From positions 1-17,014 of the forward strand of contig CADCUE010000032.1 in the NCBI GenBank assembly GCA_902805805.1: a stretch of 17,014 bases of DNA, read 5' to 3'. Origin of the DNA: an uncultured Frankineae bacterium (lineage in GTDB: Bacteria; Actinomycetota; Actinomycetes; Mycobacteriales; SCTD01). Positions 1-6,918 of this stretch are shown in pieces (position 1 is the first letter of the stretch; every line of letters begins with the position of its first letter). The position numbers and the translations under genes are program-made. The notes under the pieces were generated by a model. That model searched no databases, was not told the origin of the DNA, and saw only the letters and a list, made by a program, of their open reading frames with translations.

Positions 1-1
1 G

Positions 2-550
2 GGCAACGAGACGGGCAACGCCTGGGTCGTGCGCAGGACGCTGATCGAGCGCGAGAGCGAGGGAGCGCGCCTGGCCGACCCGTTGCGGGGGCGGTACTGG
101 ACGATCTCGAACCCCGACGTCCTCAACGGCACCGGACAGCCGGTGGCCTACAAGCTGCAGCCAGGTGAGTGCACGCTGCCGATGCAGGAGGAGGACGCCC
201 ACCAGGGCTGGGACCGTGCCGGCTTCGCCTACAAGCACCTGTGGGTCACGCAGTACGACCCGTCCGAGCGGTACGCCTCCGGCGACTACCCCAACCAGAG
301 CGGCGTCCGCGACGGGCTGCCCAAGTACGTCGAGGCCGACCGCCCGGTCGCGGGTGAGGACGTCGTCGTCTGGTACTCCTTCTCCGCCCACCACGTGGTG
401 CGCCCGGAAGACTGGCCGGTGATGCCGGTGTCACGGGTCGGCTTCCACCTCAAGCCGAGCGGCTTCTTCGACGGCAACCCGGCACTCGACCTGCCGCCGT
501 CGGTCCCGGCCTGCCACGGCACCGGCCCGGGAGCCGGAGCGTCGTCATGA
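2..550 (+). CDS. Copper amine oxidase, C-terminal part (5' end outside window)
   Basis: The frame is open from base 2, so only the last 182 residues of a protein usually about 640 long are present. Copper amine oxidases convert primary amines to aldehydes, releasing ammonia and hydrogen peroxide, using copper and a self-made topaquinone. Family signatures seen here: YKLQPGE (codons near 148-168), the LWVTQYDPSERYASGDYPNQ stretch (about 238-297), then HHVVRPEDWPVMP followed by GFFDGNPALDLPP at the end. By family alignment the second His of the HH pair (392-394) is the third copper ligand. The other two copper ligands and the topaquinone tyrosine lie upstream of the window. The stop overlaps the permease start (ATGA at 547-550), so oxidase and transporter are probably co-translated, which suggests uptake and oxidation of an amine. 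The substrate cannot be read from this fragment. Confidence 0.93.
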   Translation, partial: GNETGNAWVVRRTLIERESEGARLADPLRGRYWTISNPDVLNGTGQPVAYKLQPGECTLPMQEEDAHQGWDRAGFAYKHLWVTQYDPSERYASGDYPNQSGVRDGLPKYVEADRPVAGEDVVVWYSFSAHHVVRPEDWPVMPVSRVGFHLKPSGFFDGNPALDLPPSVPACHGTGPGAGASS

Positions 551-2013
551 CGCAGGACGTCCCGCCGTCGTCCTTGCCCACGACCGTTCGGGCCGACGGC
601 CCGGCGCGTTACGGGCAGGGACTCGCGCAGAAGAGCATGGGACCGGTCGAGGTCCTCGCCCAGTCGGTCGCGGCCATCGCGCCGAGCGCGGTCATGGCGA
701 CCGGCCCGGCGCTCATCGTCCTGTCCGCCGGTGCGGGCACATGGCTCTCGTACCTGTTCGCGACGATCACGGTGCTGCTCATCGGCTACTGCGTGACGCA
801 GTTCAGCACGCGCATCGCCTCTGCCGGCTCGCTGTACAGCTATGTCGCAAGCAGCATCGGGCCGATCCCCGCCTTCGCGGCCGGGTGGGGCCTGGTCATC
901 GGGTACGCGATGATCGCCATCGTCGGCGTCGCGGGCTTCGGGATCTACGGCGGCAGCCTGCTGTCCGGCCTCGGGATCCCGGGGGAGTCGACGGCGGTCC
1001 TCCTCGTCCTGTTCGCCGTCGGAGCCGTCGCCGCGGTGGCCTTCGCCTCCTACGGCATCAAGCTCTCCACGCGTGTCAGCCTGGTGCTGGAGATCTTCTC
1101 GGTCTCCGCGCTGCTGATCCTGTTCGTCGTCGTGCTGGTCGACAACGGGTTCCAGGTCGACTCGAGCCAGGTCCGCGCGGAGGGCAGCAGCTTCGACGGG
1201 GTCACGTTCGGCATCGTGCTCGCGGTGCTCGGGTTCGTCGGCTTCGAGAGCGCTGCTTCCCTCGGCGCCGAGGCGAAGGACCCGCACCGGGCCATCCCGC
1301 GCGCCGTGCTCGGGTCCGGCCTCATGGTCGGGCTCATGTACATGCTGGCCACGTACGCGTCGATCGTCGGACTGGGCGTCGACGGGCTCGGGAGCAGCGC
1401 CGCCCCGATGAGCGCTCTCGCCGAGTCCGTCGGGATGGGCGGCTTCCGCAGCATCATCGACATCGGTGTGGCGGCGTCCTTCTTCGCCGTCACCATCGCG
1501 AGCGTCAACGCCGCCGCGCGGGTGCTCTACACGATGTCGCGCGAGCAGGTGCTGCCTGAGGCGCTCGGCCGGACCCATCGCGAGCACCGCACGCCGCACG
1601 TCGCCACCCTCTCCCTGCTCCCCGTCCTCACGGTGATCCCGATCGTCATGCTGCTGGCCGGGACGAGCCCGCTCAACGTCTACGCGTACACGGGCACCAT
1701 CGGGACGTTCGGCTACATGACCAGCTACCTGCTCATGGCGATCGGCATGCCGGTCTTCCTCGCCCACCGCGGGGAGCGCCGCGGGATCCACCTGGCCGCG
1801 GCGGGGGTCACGGCGGCGGCGCTGCTGTACGTCGTCTACAAGAACGTCGTCCCGGCGCCGCCGTGGCCGTTCAACGTGCTGCCGTACCTGTACGCGGCGA
1901 TCCTGGCGGCAGGTGTGATCTGGTTCCTCGCACTGCGCGCCCGCCACCCCGAGCGGGCGGCGCAGGTCGGCACGTACGACGAGGAGACGCCAGCGGCGCC
2001 GACGCACGGCTGA
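547..2013 (+). CDS. APC-family amino acid/amine permease
   Basis: A 488-residue, strongly hydrophobic protein of the amino acid-polyamine-organocation superfamily, which imports amino acids or amines by coupling to a cation gradient. Around residues 35-105 it has the N-terminal APC pattern: QSVAAIAPSAVMATGPA, a glycine-rich helix break, then FSTRIASAGSLYSYV. The central GFVGFESAASLGAEAKDP segment is the family's conserved loop after the sixth helix. The hydropathy fits about 12 membrane helices with a short charged tail. The ATG lies inside the stop codon of the copper amine oxidase gene, so translational coupling is likely, and amine substrates such as phenethylamine, tyramine or a polyamine are a reasonable inference. 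Specificity cannot be told from sequence. No clear terminator follows it. Confidence 0.92.
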   Translation: MTQDVPPSSLPTTVRADGPARYGQGLAQKSMGPVEVLAQSVAAIAPSAVMATGPALIVLSAGAGTWLSYLFATITVLLIGYCVTQFSTRIASAGSLYSYVASSIGPIPAFAAGWGLVIGYAMIAIVGVAGFGIYGGSLLSGLGIPGESTAVLLVLFAVGAVAAVAFASYGIKLSTRVSLVLEIFSVSALLILFVVVLVDNGFQVDSSQVRAEGSSFDGVTFGIVLAVLGFVGFESAASLGAEAKDPHRAIPRAVLGSGLMVGLMYMLATYASIVGLGVDGLGSSAAPMSALAESVGMGGFRSIIDIGVAASFFAVTIASVNAAARVLYTMSREQVLPEALGRTHREHRTPHVATLSLLPVLTVIPIVMLLAGTSPLNVYAYTGTIGTFGYMTSYLLMAIGMPVFLAHRGERRGIHLAAAGVTAAALLYVVYKNVVPAPPWPFNVLPYLYAAILAAGVIWFLALRARHPERAAQVGTYDEETPAAPTHG

Positions 2014-2217
2014 ACCCGTCCCCGCTGTGCTGACACCAGGACCGACGGCTGCTCGGGGAGGACGGCCGCCACGTCCGGCCACCACCCCGTCCGAGCCAGC
2101 GGCAGCCCGGCCGGTCCTCCACGTCCGGGACCGACACGGGCCTCGTCGTGCAGGAGCCCGAGCGCACCACTCCGGGGACTCACCCTCGGGCTCGCGCACA
2201 ACGCAGCAAGCCCTTCG

Positions 2218-2247
2218 TTGTCCGGCCGGCGCGATCGGCCGTATGGT
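2218..2247 (+). promoter_or_regulatory. Candidate promoter of the LVIVD-repeat gene
   Basis: TTGTCC (2218-2223), 18 bases, then TATGGT (2242-2247) matches the housekeeping consensus at 4/6 positions in each box. It would give a leader of roughly 55 bases to the ATG at 2309. The spacer contains two copies of the self-complementary hexamer CGGCCG (2223-2228 and 2236-2241), which could hold a regulator. Assignment is by eye only. Confidence 0.4.
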
Positions 2248-2294
2248 CCCCGGCACCTGCGCTGCTCGTCACCCGCTGTAGCGCTCTGACTTCT

Positions 2295-2300
2295 GAGGGG
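2295..2300 (+). promoter_or_regulatory. Ribosome-binding site in a small inverted repeat
   Basis: GAGGGG lies 8 bases before the ATG at 2309 and supports that start. It is part of AGGGGAACCCCT (2296-2307), so the Shine-Dalgarno bases can fold into a short hairpin that ends right at the start codon and may limit initiation. Confidence 0.5.
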
Positions 2301-2308
2301 AACCCCTG

Positions 2309-3811
2309 ATGGATCTTGCTCCACGCGTGCCGACGGCGCGCCGTCTGCTCGTGCTGCTTGCGGTCGCCGCGTGCATCGCCGCCCTGCTCGTCGGATTCGA
2401 CTCTCCACGGCCGGCCTCGGCGCATCCCGAGGCGTGCGAGGGGAAGACCGGGCAGGACGCCGAGCAGCACGACGAGGACTGCCTGTCCGCGGAGGAGACG
2501 GCGGCGATGGACGACTCCGCCGCCGCGCTGGCTCCCGGTGAGATCTCCAAGAGCCGCAACCTGCAGCACATCGCGAACCTGCCGAAGACCGGCCCGCTCG
2601 CCGGAACCGCGAACTTCGGCAGCGACATCGCCTTCCAGGGCAAGTACGCCTACCAGGGCAACTACGCCGGCATCCAGATCACCGACATCTCCGACCCGTC
2701 GAACCCGCGCGCCGTCTCCCAGATCGACTGCCCGGGCCCGCAGAACGACGTCTCGGTCTACGGGAACCTGCTGTTCGCCTCGGTCGACTCGTCGCGCAAC
2801 AAGCCCGAGTGCGAGGGCAACATCTCCCAGACCGCCGCCCGTGCCGACTCCTGGGAGGGCATACGCATCTTCGACATCGGCAACCCGGTCGCCCCGACGT
2901 ACGTGACCGCCGTCGAGACCGACTGCGGCTCGCACACCCACACCCTGCTCCCTGACCTGGCGAACGGGCGTCTGCTGCTCTACGTCTCCTCCTACTCGCC
3001 CAACGCCGCCTTCCCCGACTGCCAGCCGCCGCACGACAAGATCAGCGTCGTCGAAGTCCCCTTGGCCAACGCCGCGTCGGCCTCGGTCATCAACGAGCCG
3101 GTGCTCTTCCCCGACGGTGGCACCCCGAGCGGCAGCGGCCGGGTCACCGCCGGCTGCCACGACATCACCGTCTACCCGGCGTTGAAGCTCGCCGCCGGCG
3201 CATGCACCGGCCAGGGGTCGATCCTGGACATCTCCGACCCGGTCAACCCGGTGGAGATCGCGCGCATCAGCGACCCGAACTTCGCCTTCTGGCACTCGGC
3301 GACGTTCAGCAACGACGGCAGCAAGGTCATCTTCACCGACGAGCTCGGTGGCGGCGGCCAGGCGACCTGCAACCCGACCATCGGTGACAAGCGGGGCGCC
3401 GACGCGATCTACGACATCAGGAACCGCACGAAGCCGGTGTTCCAGTCCTACTTCAAGATCGCGCGCACCCAGAGCAACACCGAGAACTGCGTCGCCCACA
3501 ACGGCAACGTCCTCCCGATCGCCGGACGCGACGTCTTCGTCCAGTCCTGGTACCAGGGCGGGACCTCGCTCATCGACTTCACCGACGCGGCCAACCCGGT
3601 GGAGATCGCGCACTTCGACCGCGGCCCGATCAGCCAGGAGAAGCTGGTGCTGGGCGGAACGTGGTCCAGCTACTTCTACAACGGCTTCATCTACTCCAAC
3701 GACATCCAGGAGGGATTGGACGTCTTCAGGTTCAGCGACCGGCGCGCGGCCACAGCCGATCGGACGAAGCTGGTCCGGCTGAACGCCCAGACGCAGGAGC
3801 CTCTCGCCTAG
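2309..3811 (+). CDS. Secreted LVIVD-repeat beta-propeller protein
   Basis: A 500-residue protein with a signal peptide: RR at residues 11-12, a hydrophobic core at 13-29 and an ASA|HP cleavage site near residue 38. The mature part repeats a short beta unit of the LVIVD family: GIQITDISDPSNPRAV, GIRIFDIGNPVAP, ILDISDPVNPVEIARI, IYDIRNRTKPVF, LIDFTDAANPVEIAHF and GLDVFRFSD. Such repeats fold as a beta-propeller at the cell surface or outside. Conserved-looking histidine segments (HTHTLLPD, CHDITVYP, WHSATFSNDG, HNGNVLP) may line a metal or active site, but the biochemical role of these proteins is not settled. The protein also contains several cysteines, compatible with an extracytoplasmic disulfide-bonded fold. 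It appears to be a single-gene transcript, with its own promoter candidate and a strong hairpin right after the stop. Confidence 0.88.
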   Translation: MDLAPRVPTARRLLVLLAVAACIAALLVGFDSPRPASAHPEACEGKTGQDAEQHDEDCLSAEETAAMDDSAAALAPGEISKSRNLQHIANLPKTGPLAGTANFGSDIAFQGKYAYQGNYAGIQITDISDPSNPRAVSQIDCPGPQNDVSVYGNLLFASVDSSRNKPECEGNISQTAARADSWEGIRIFDIGNPVAPTYVTAVETDCGSHTHTLLPDLANGRLLLYVSSYSPNAAFPDCQPPHDKISVVEVPLANAASASVINEPVLFPDGGTPSGSGRVTAGCHDITVYPALKLAAGACTGQGSILDISDPVNPVEIARISDPNFAFWHSATFSNDGSKVIFTDELGGGGQATCNPTIGDKRGADAIYDIRNRTKPVFQSYFKIARTQSNTENCVAHNGNVLPIAGRDVFVQSWYQGGTSLIDFTDAANPVEIAHFDRGPISQEKLVLGGTWSSYFYNGFIYSNDIQEGLDVFRFSDRRAATADRTKLVRLNAQTQEPLA

Positions 3812-3818
3812 CCGCCCC

Positions 3819-3853
3819 GGCCGGTTCCGCCCTGCACCCGGGCGGAACCGGCC
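3819..3853 (+). terminator. Perfect 13-bp hairpin terminator after the LVIVD gene
   Basis: GGCCGGTTCCGCC (3819-3831) and its exact reverse complement (3841-3853) enclose a 9-base loop, starting 8 bases after the stop. There is no T-tract, as is common for actinobacterial intrinsic terminators. It may also stop transcription coming from the convergent acetyltransferase gene. Confidence 0.75.
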
Positions 3854-4014
3854 CCGGCAGCCGCGGGCGCGGCGCAGTCGAGCCAGCCCACGACGCGCGA
3901 CGTGGGAATCGACCGACACCGACAGCCCGTGCAGGAGCGGTAGAACGCCCGCGACCTGCGCCCCACGGAGACGGTGCGGCGCAGAACGGGCTGCCGTCGA
4001 CCCGTCGACCGATG

Positions 4015-4323
4015 TCAGTCGGGCCCGGCGCCCGTGCGCGAGCGGTAGAGCAGGTCTCCGTAGTCGTCGCGGTGCTTCGCGATCCACCCGCTCACGAAAG
4101 GGCACACGGCCAGCACGCTGCGGCCGCGGGCGCGCACGTCGTCGAGCGCCGAGCGCACCAGCGCGCTGCCGACACCCTTGCCCTCGAAGCCGGGCAGCAC
4201 CTCGGTGTGCGTGAAGGCGACCAGGTCGTCGGTCGGGATGTAGTCCGCGAAAGCCGTCAGCGTCCCGTCGATGCGCGCCTCGTAGCGCTTGTGCTCCGGG
4301 ACATCGGTCACCGTCACCTCCAT
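4015..4323 (-). CDS. Small GNAT-fold N-acetyltransferase (YjdJ/NATD1 type)
   Basis: A 102-residue single-domain acetyltransferase of the short GCN5-related class that includes bacterial YjdJ-like proteins and eukaryotic NATD1. Visible features: a beta-strand lead (EARIDGTLTAFADY, residues 15-28), FTHTEVLPGFEGKGVGSALV with the acetyl-CoA phosphate loop at about 47-55, and the CPFVSGWIAKH segment at 74-84, whose Cys is conserved in this class, ending DLLYRSR. The open frame extends 60 codons further upstream, but the start at 4323 is preferred because GGGAGG sits 7 bases before its ATG and the extension has no family similarity. It is divergent from the sugar dehydrogenase. The natural substrate of this class is not known. 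Confidence 0.87.
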   Translation of the reverse strand: MEVTVTDVPEHKRYEARIDGTLTAFADYIPTDDLVAFTHTEVLPGFEGKGVGSALVRSALDDVRARGRSVLAVCPFVSGWIAKHRDDYGDLLYRSRTGAGPD

Positions 4324-4628
4324 GGTCGTGCCCTCCCTCACGAGGGGCGCCCGCCCCGTCGCCCCCCAGTACAGCCCACGCCGGGCAGCTCGACGGGCAC
4401 ATCCACATGCCTCGGGCTCGGGGACCGGGCCGCCGCACGGAGGCGGTCCGTCACGCGATCGACCGACGATCGCTACGCGCAGAGTCTTGACAGGCGGGAG
4501 CACGCTGACCTTGCCGAGCCGCGGATCGCCCGCATCGGCACACCCCAGACATCACGGCACCCAGGCCCGCGGATCGGGTGGAAGGAGGACGCGCACGGAC
4601 ACCGAGCACCTCCTGTGAGGACATGCCC
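4324..4628. other. Divergent intergenic region with inverted repeat and leader elements
   Basis: About 305 bases between the divergently transcribed acetyltransferase and dehydrogenase genes, with no supported gene inside. It holds a 7-5-7 inverted repeat at 4455-4473, a perfect TTGACA hexamer at 4487-4492 (plus strand) without a good -10 box at standard spacing, and a leader with AGGAGG (4583-4588) complementary to CCTCCT (4609-4614) just before the dehydrogenase start. Confidence 0.6.
4455..4473. promoter_or_regulatory. Operator-like inverted repeat in the divergent region
   Basis: GCGATCG, 5 bases (ACCGA), then CGATCGC is an exact 7-bp inverted repeat. It lies about 132 bases from the acetyltransferase start, about 155 bases from the dehydrogenase start, and 13 bases before a TTGACA hexamer. 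The size and symmetry suit a dimeric repressor. No regulator gene adjoins it, so the call rests on symmetry and position alone. Confidence 0.4.
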
Positions 4629-6332
4629 ATGAGCAGAACGCTTCTCAGAAGGACCGTCATCGCGGCGTCAGCACTGGTCCTGACCCTCGGCACACCGGTC
4701 ACCGCCGCCGCCGTCGACCCGACCACACCCATCGACGACCCGATCGAGGGGCACGTGCGACAGGGCCCCCTCCGTACCGAGATCCAGATCAAGGCAGACG
4801 GATCCGGACTCACCGCCCCGTTGTACGGAACCTTCGCCCCCGGCCCCGGCCCCGCGCCGGGCGAGACGACGACGCAGCCGGACGTCCTGTACGTCGTCGA
4901 CCAGGACGGCCCCCTGTGGGCCGTCGACACGAGGACCGGCGCCAAGCGCCTGTTCATCGACACGAGCAAGCAACGACCGCTCATGCCGGTCGGGGCCTTC
5001 GGACCCGGGACCTACGACGAGCGCGGCTTCCTCGGCGTGGCGTTCCACCCGGACTACCAGAACCCGGCCAACCCGGCGGGCTTCGGCAAGCTCTACACCC
5101 TGACCACGGAGCTGCCGGGCACCAACGCCGACCTGCCGCCGCAGGACCACGCCAACGTCCTCGTCGAGTGGCAGGCGGCGAACCCGCTGACGCCCCCGCC
5201 CATGCGCCGCGCGTCCGAGGAGAGCGACGACCCGCCCCCGGAGCAGCAGGACGCCCCCCTCGCGGTGCCGGTCCGCGAGGTCCTCCGCATCGGCTGGCCG
5301 CAGTTCAACCACAACGGCGGTGCGATCTTCTTCGGCACCCGGCCCGAGGAGCGGCGCCTGCTGTACCTCACCACGGGTGACGGTGGCAGCGCCGACGACC
5401 AGAACCTGCAGATCGGCTTCCGGCTGCAGCCGGCGTACGGGCACGGCACCGGTTCGGAGGCCACAGCTCCCAACCGCTTCGGCAACGGCCAGAACCCGGC
5501 CGTGCCGTGGAGCAAGATCATGCGGTTCGATCCGCTGACGGTCACCGGACTCGTCCTCCCGGCCGGCGACAACGTCCCCAACCCGCTGGCCACGAGCGTC
5601 GTCGCCTACGGCGTGCGCAACCCGTGGCGTGCCTCGTCCGACCGGGCCGACCTCGGCGGCAGCGGCGACGTGTGGTTCGGCGACGTCGGGCAGAACGGCG
5701 TCGAGGAGGTCGACCACCTCCCGATGGAGGACACGACGCGGACGACGCTGTGCCCGACGCAGACCGGGCCCGCACTGCCGGCCGTGCCGGTCAACTTCGG
5801 CTGGCACTTCAAGGAGGGCACGTTCGGGTTCAACCCCCATCTGTACGAGCTGCTGGGCGACGCCTCCGACGGCTTCGTCTACGCCGACCTGCCGTGCCAG
5901 CCACCGGACATGCGCGACCCGATGGCGCAGTACGACCACGACGAGGGCACGGCGGTCATCGGCGGGTTCGTCTACCGCGGTCCCGACCCGAGGCTGCAGG
6001 AGCTGAAGGGCAAGTACGTCTTCGGCGACTACTCGCGGCGCTTCAGCGGTGTCGGCAACGGCAACGGGGAGATCTTCCTGCTCGACGAGGGGGACGACTG
6101 CGACCCGGACGACTGCACTCCGCGGGTGAAGTACCTCGTGAACGGCACGCTCCCCGGCGACACGTTCATGCTGGGGTTCGGCGAGGACGCCCACGGCAAC
6201 CTCTGGGCGCTCGCCAACGAGACCGGCATCCCGTTCGAGGAGACCGGGCTGGTGGCCAAGCTGGTGCGCGAGTGCGCCGACAAGGACTTCGTGAACGGAG
6301 AGCCTGATCGGACGCCGGACTGCAGGGACTAG
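4629..6332 (+). CDS. Secreted PQQ-dependent glucose/sorbosone dehydrogenase-like protein
   Basis: A 567-residue six-bladed propeller of the soluble quinoprotein sugar dehydrogenase family, which oxidises sugars to lactones with pyrroloquinoline quinone and calcium. Residues 1-28 form a signal peptide ending AAA, so it acts outside the membrane. Family motifs in order: YDERGFLGVAFHPDY, FNHNGGAIFFG with the probable catalytic His228, TTGDGG (250-253), YGVRNPW with Arg330 and Asn331, DVGQNGVEEVDHL, NFGWHFKEG, and GGFVYRGPDPRLQELKGKYVFGDYSRR. It is longer than minimal homologues (about 350-450), with inserts such as the proline/acid-rich stretch before residue 228. GAGGA (4617-4621) favours the ATG at 4629 over the ATG at 4623 or the GTG at 4578. 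Substrate and true PQQ use are inferred. No PQQ biosynthesis genes are in view. Confidence 0.88.
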   Translation: MSRTLLRRTVIAASALVLTLGTPVTAAAVDPTTPIDDPIEGHVRQGPLRTEIQIKADGSGLTAPLYGTFAPGPGPAPGETTTQPDVLYVVDQDGPLWAVDTRTGAKRLFIDTSKQRPLMPVGAFGPGTYDERGFLGVAFHPDYQNPANPAGFGKLYTLTTELPGTNADLPPQDHANVLVEWQAANPLTPPPMRRASEESDDPPPEQQDAPLAVPVREVLRIGWPQFNHNGGAIFFGTRPEERRLLYLTTGDGGSADDQNLQIGFRLQPAYGHGTGSEATAPNRFGNGQNPAVPWSKIMRFDPLTVTGLVLPAGDNVPNPLATSVVAYGVRNPWRASSDRADLGGSGDVWFGDVGQNGVEEVDHLPMEDTTRTTLCPTQTGPALPAVPVNFGWHFKEGTFGFNPHLYELLGDASDGFVYADLPCQPPDMRDPMAQYDHDEGTAVIGGFVYRGPDPRLQELKGKYVFGDYSRRFSGVGNGNGEIFLLDEGDDCDPDDCTPRVKYLVNGTLPGDTFMLGFGEDAHGNLWALANETGIPFEETGLVAKLVRECADKDFVNGEPDRTPDCRD

Positions 6333-6344
6333 CAGCTCCGTCTC

Positions 6345-6382
6345 GGGCGTCCGCCGGATCGGTCCAGATCCGGCGGACGCCC
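6345..6382 (+). terminator. Perfect 16-bp hairpin terminator after the dehydrogenase
   Basis: GGGCGTCCGCCGGATC (6345-6360) and its exact reverse complement (6367-6382) enclose a 6-base loop, 12 bases after the stop. It is the strongest hairpin in the window and lacks a T-tract. It isolates the dehydrogenase from the ATPase gene downstream. Confidence 0.82.
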
Positions 6383-6419
6383 ACCGTCTGCGCTCGGACC
6401 GGCGCCGGTGGAGGGACAC

Positions 6420-6447
6420 GGTCGAGGCTCAAGGTCGGCCCTCGACC
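6420..6447. promoter_or_regulatory. Inverted repeat upstream of the ATPase gene
   Basis: GGTCGAGG (6420-6427) and CCTCGACC (6440-6447) are exact reverse complements separated by 12 bases, about 50 bases before the GTG at 6495. A second, tighter symmetry (ACGGAC-GG-GTCCGT) follows at 6461-6474. Either could be an operator or leader hairpin. No convincing -35/-10 pair was seen. Confidence 0.3.
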
Positions 6448-6481
6448 TGCCGACAGGCACACGGACGGGTCCGTCCCAGCC

Positions 6482-6487
6482 GAGGAG
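6482..6487 (+). promoter_or_regulatory. Ribosome-binding site fixing the ATPase start
   Basis: GAGGAG lies 7 bases before the GTG at 6495. This favours that codon over the GTG/ATG options further upstream in the same frame, whose translated extension looks random. Confidence 0.6.
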
Positions 6488-6494
6488 AACGCAC

Positions 6495-6872
6495 GTGACG
6501 TCGAGCAGCGTGGCCACCGTCCCTCGGGCTCCGGAGTCCGGCGGGCGCCTGCGCTCCCTGCTCTGGACCACGTTCGCCTGCTGGGAGGCCGACCGGGACC
6601 GGCTCGACGACGCGGCCCTCGTGCTGAGCGAGCTGGTCGGCAACGCCGTCCGGCACGGTGAGGGCGAGACGCTGCAGGTCCGCCTGCGCCGCGAGCAGGA
6701 CGTCCTGCGCATCGCCGTGCTCGACGGCTCCCGCCAGGGACCGGTCCCGCGCACCGCGTCCTACGAGGACGAGAGCGGGCGGGGCATGCTCATCATCGAG
6801 GCGCTGAGCCGCCGGTGGGGCTGGGAGCCCCGGACGACTGGCAAGATCGTGTGGGCGGACGTCCCCTGCTAG
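6495..6872 (+). CDS. RsbW-like serine kinase/ATP-binding anti-sigma regulator
   Basis: A 125-residue stand-alone histidine-kinase-type ATPase domain (HATPase_c_2), the class that includes RsbW/SpoIIAB anti-sigma factors and is much expanded in actinomycetes. The Bergerat fold motifs are intact: N-box ELVGNAVRHG (Glu46, Asn50, His54), G1 box LDGSRQGP (Asp77, Gly78) and G2 box SGRGMLII (Gly95-Gly97). There is no phosphoacceptor or sensor domain, so it should act on a partner protein, typically an STAS anti-anti-sigma factor or sigma factor, and none is encoded here. The GTG start is chosen from the GAGGAG site at 6482. A GAF-domain gene follows after 46 bases and is probably on the same transcript. 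The specific partner is unknown. Confidence 0.87.
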   Translation: MTSSSVATVPRAPESGGRLRSLLWTTFACWEADRDRLDDAALVLSELVGNAVRHGEGETLQVRLRREQDVLRIAVLDGSRQGPVPRTASYEDESGRGMLIIEALSRRWGWEPRTTGKIVWADVPC

Positions 6873-6918
6873 ACGAGCCGGACGTACGAGGACCACGACG
6901 ACGAAGGAGCTCGACGCG

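Larger units (their letters stand above)
2014..2308. other. Intergenic region between permease and LVIVD gene
   Basis: About 295 bases with no convincing gene. An 84-codon open frame at 2027-2281 has arginine/proline-rich low-complexity composition and no recognisable domain, and I regard it as chance. The right end holds a promoter candidate (2218-2247) and a ribosome-binding site inside a small inverted repeat (2295-2307). I found no strong terminator hairpin for the permease. Confidence 0.6.

Noticed and set aside
286..2256. A 656-codon open frame on the minus strand opposite the amine oxidase and permease
   Set aside because: It is rich in Arg/Gly/Asp/Glu with no domain, lies opposite a well-supported permease, and is the usual antisense artefact of high-GC codon bias.
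2027..2281. Possible 84-residue gene between permease and LVIVD gene
   Set aside because: No ribosome-binding site, Pro/Arg/Ala-rich translation, no recognisable fold, and it overlaps the promoter candidate.
3994..4006. Tandem GTCGAC motif near the acetyltransferase stop as its terminator
   Set aside because: The spacing of 2 bases leaves no workable loop, and TCGA words are frequent here.
2180..4438. A 752-codon minus-strand open frame opposite the LVIVD gene
   Set aside because: Low-complexity Arg/Val/Gly/Asp sequence with no motifs. The LVIVD protein on the plus strand has clear repeats and a signal peptide. The real minus-strand gene here is only the short acetyltransferase in another frame.
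4246..6419. Long open frames opposite the dehydrogenase (for example 4668-6419, minus)
   Set aside because: Antisense shadows. The plus frame carries the complete quinoprotein motif series and a signal peptide.
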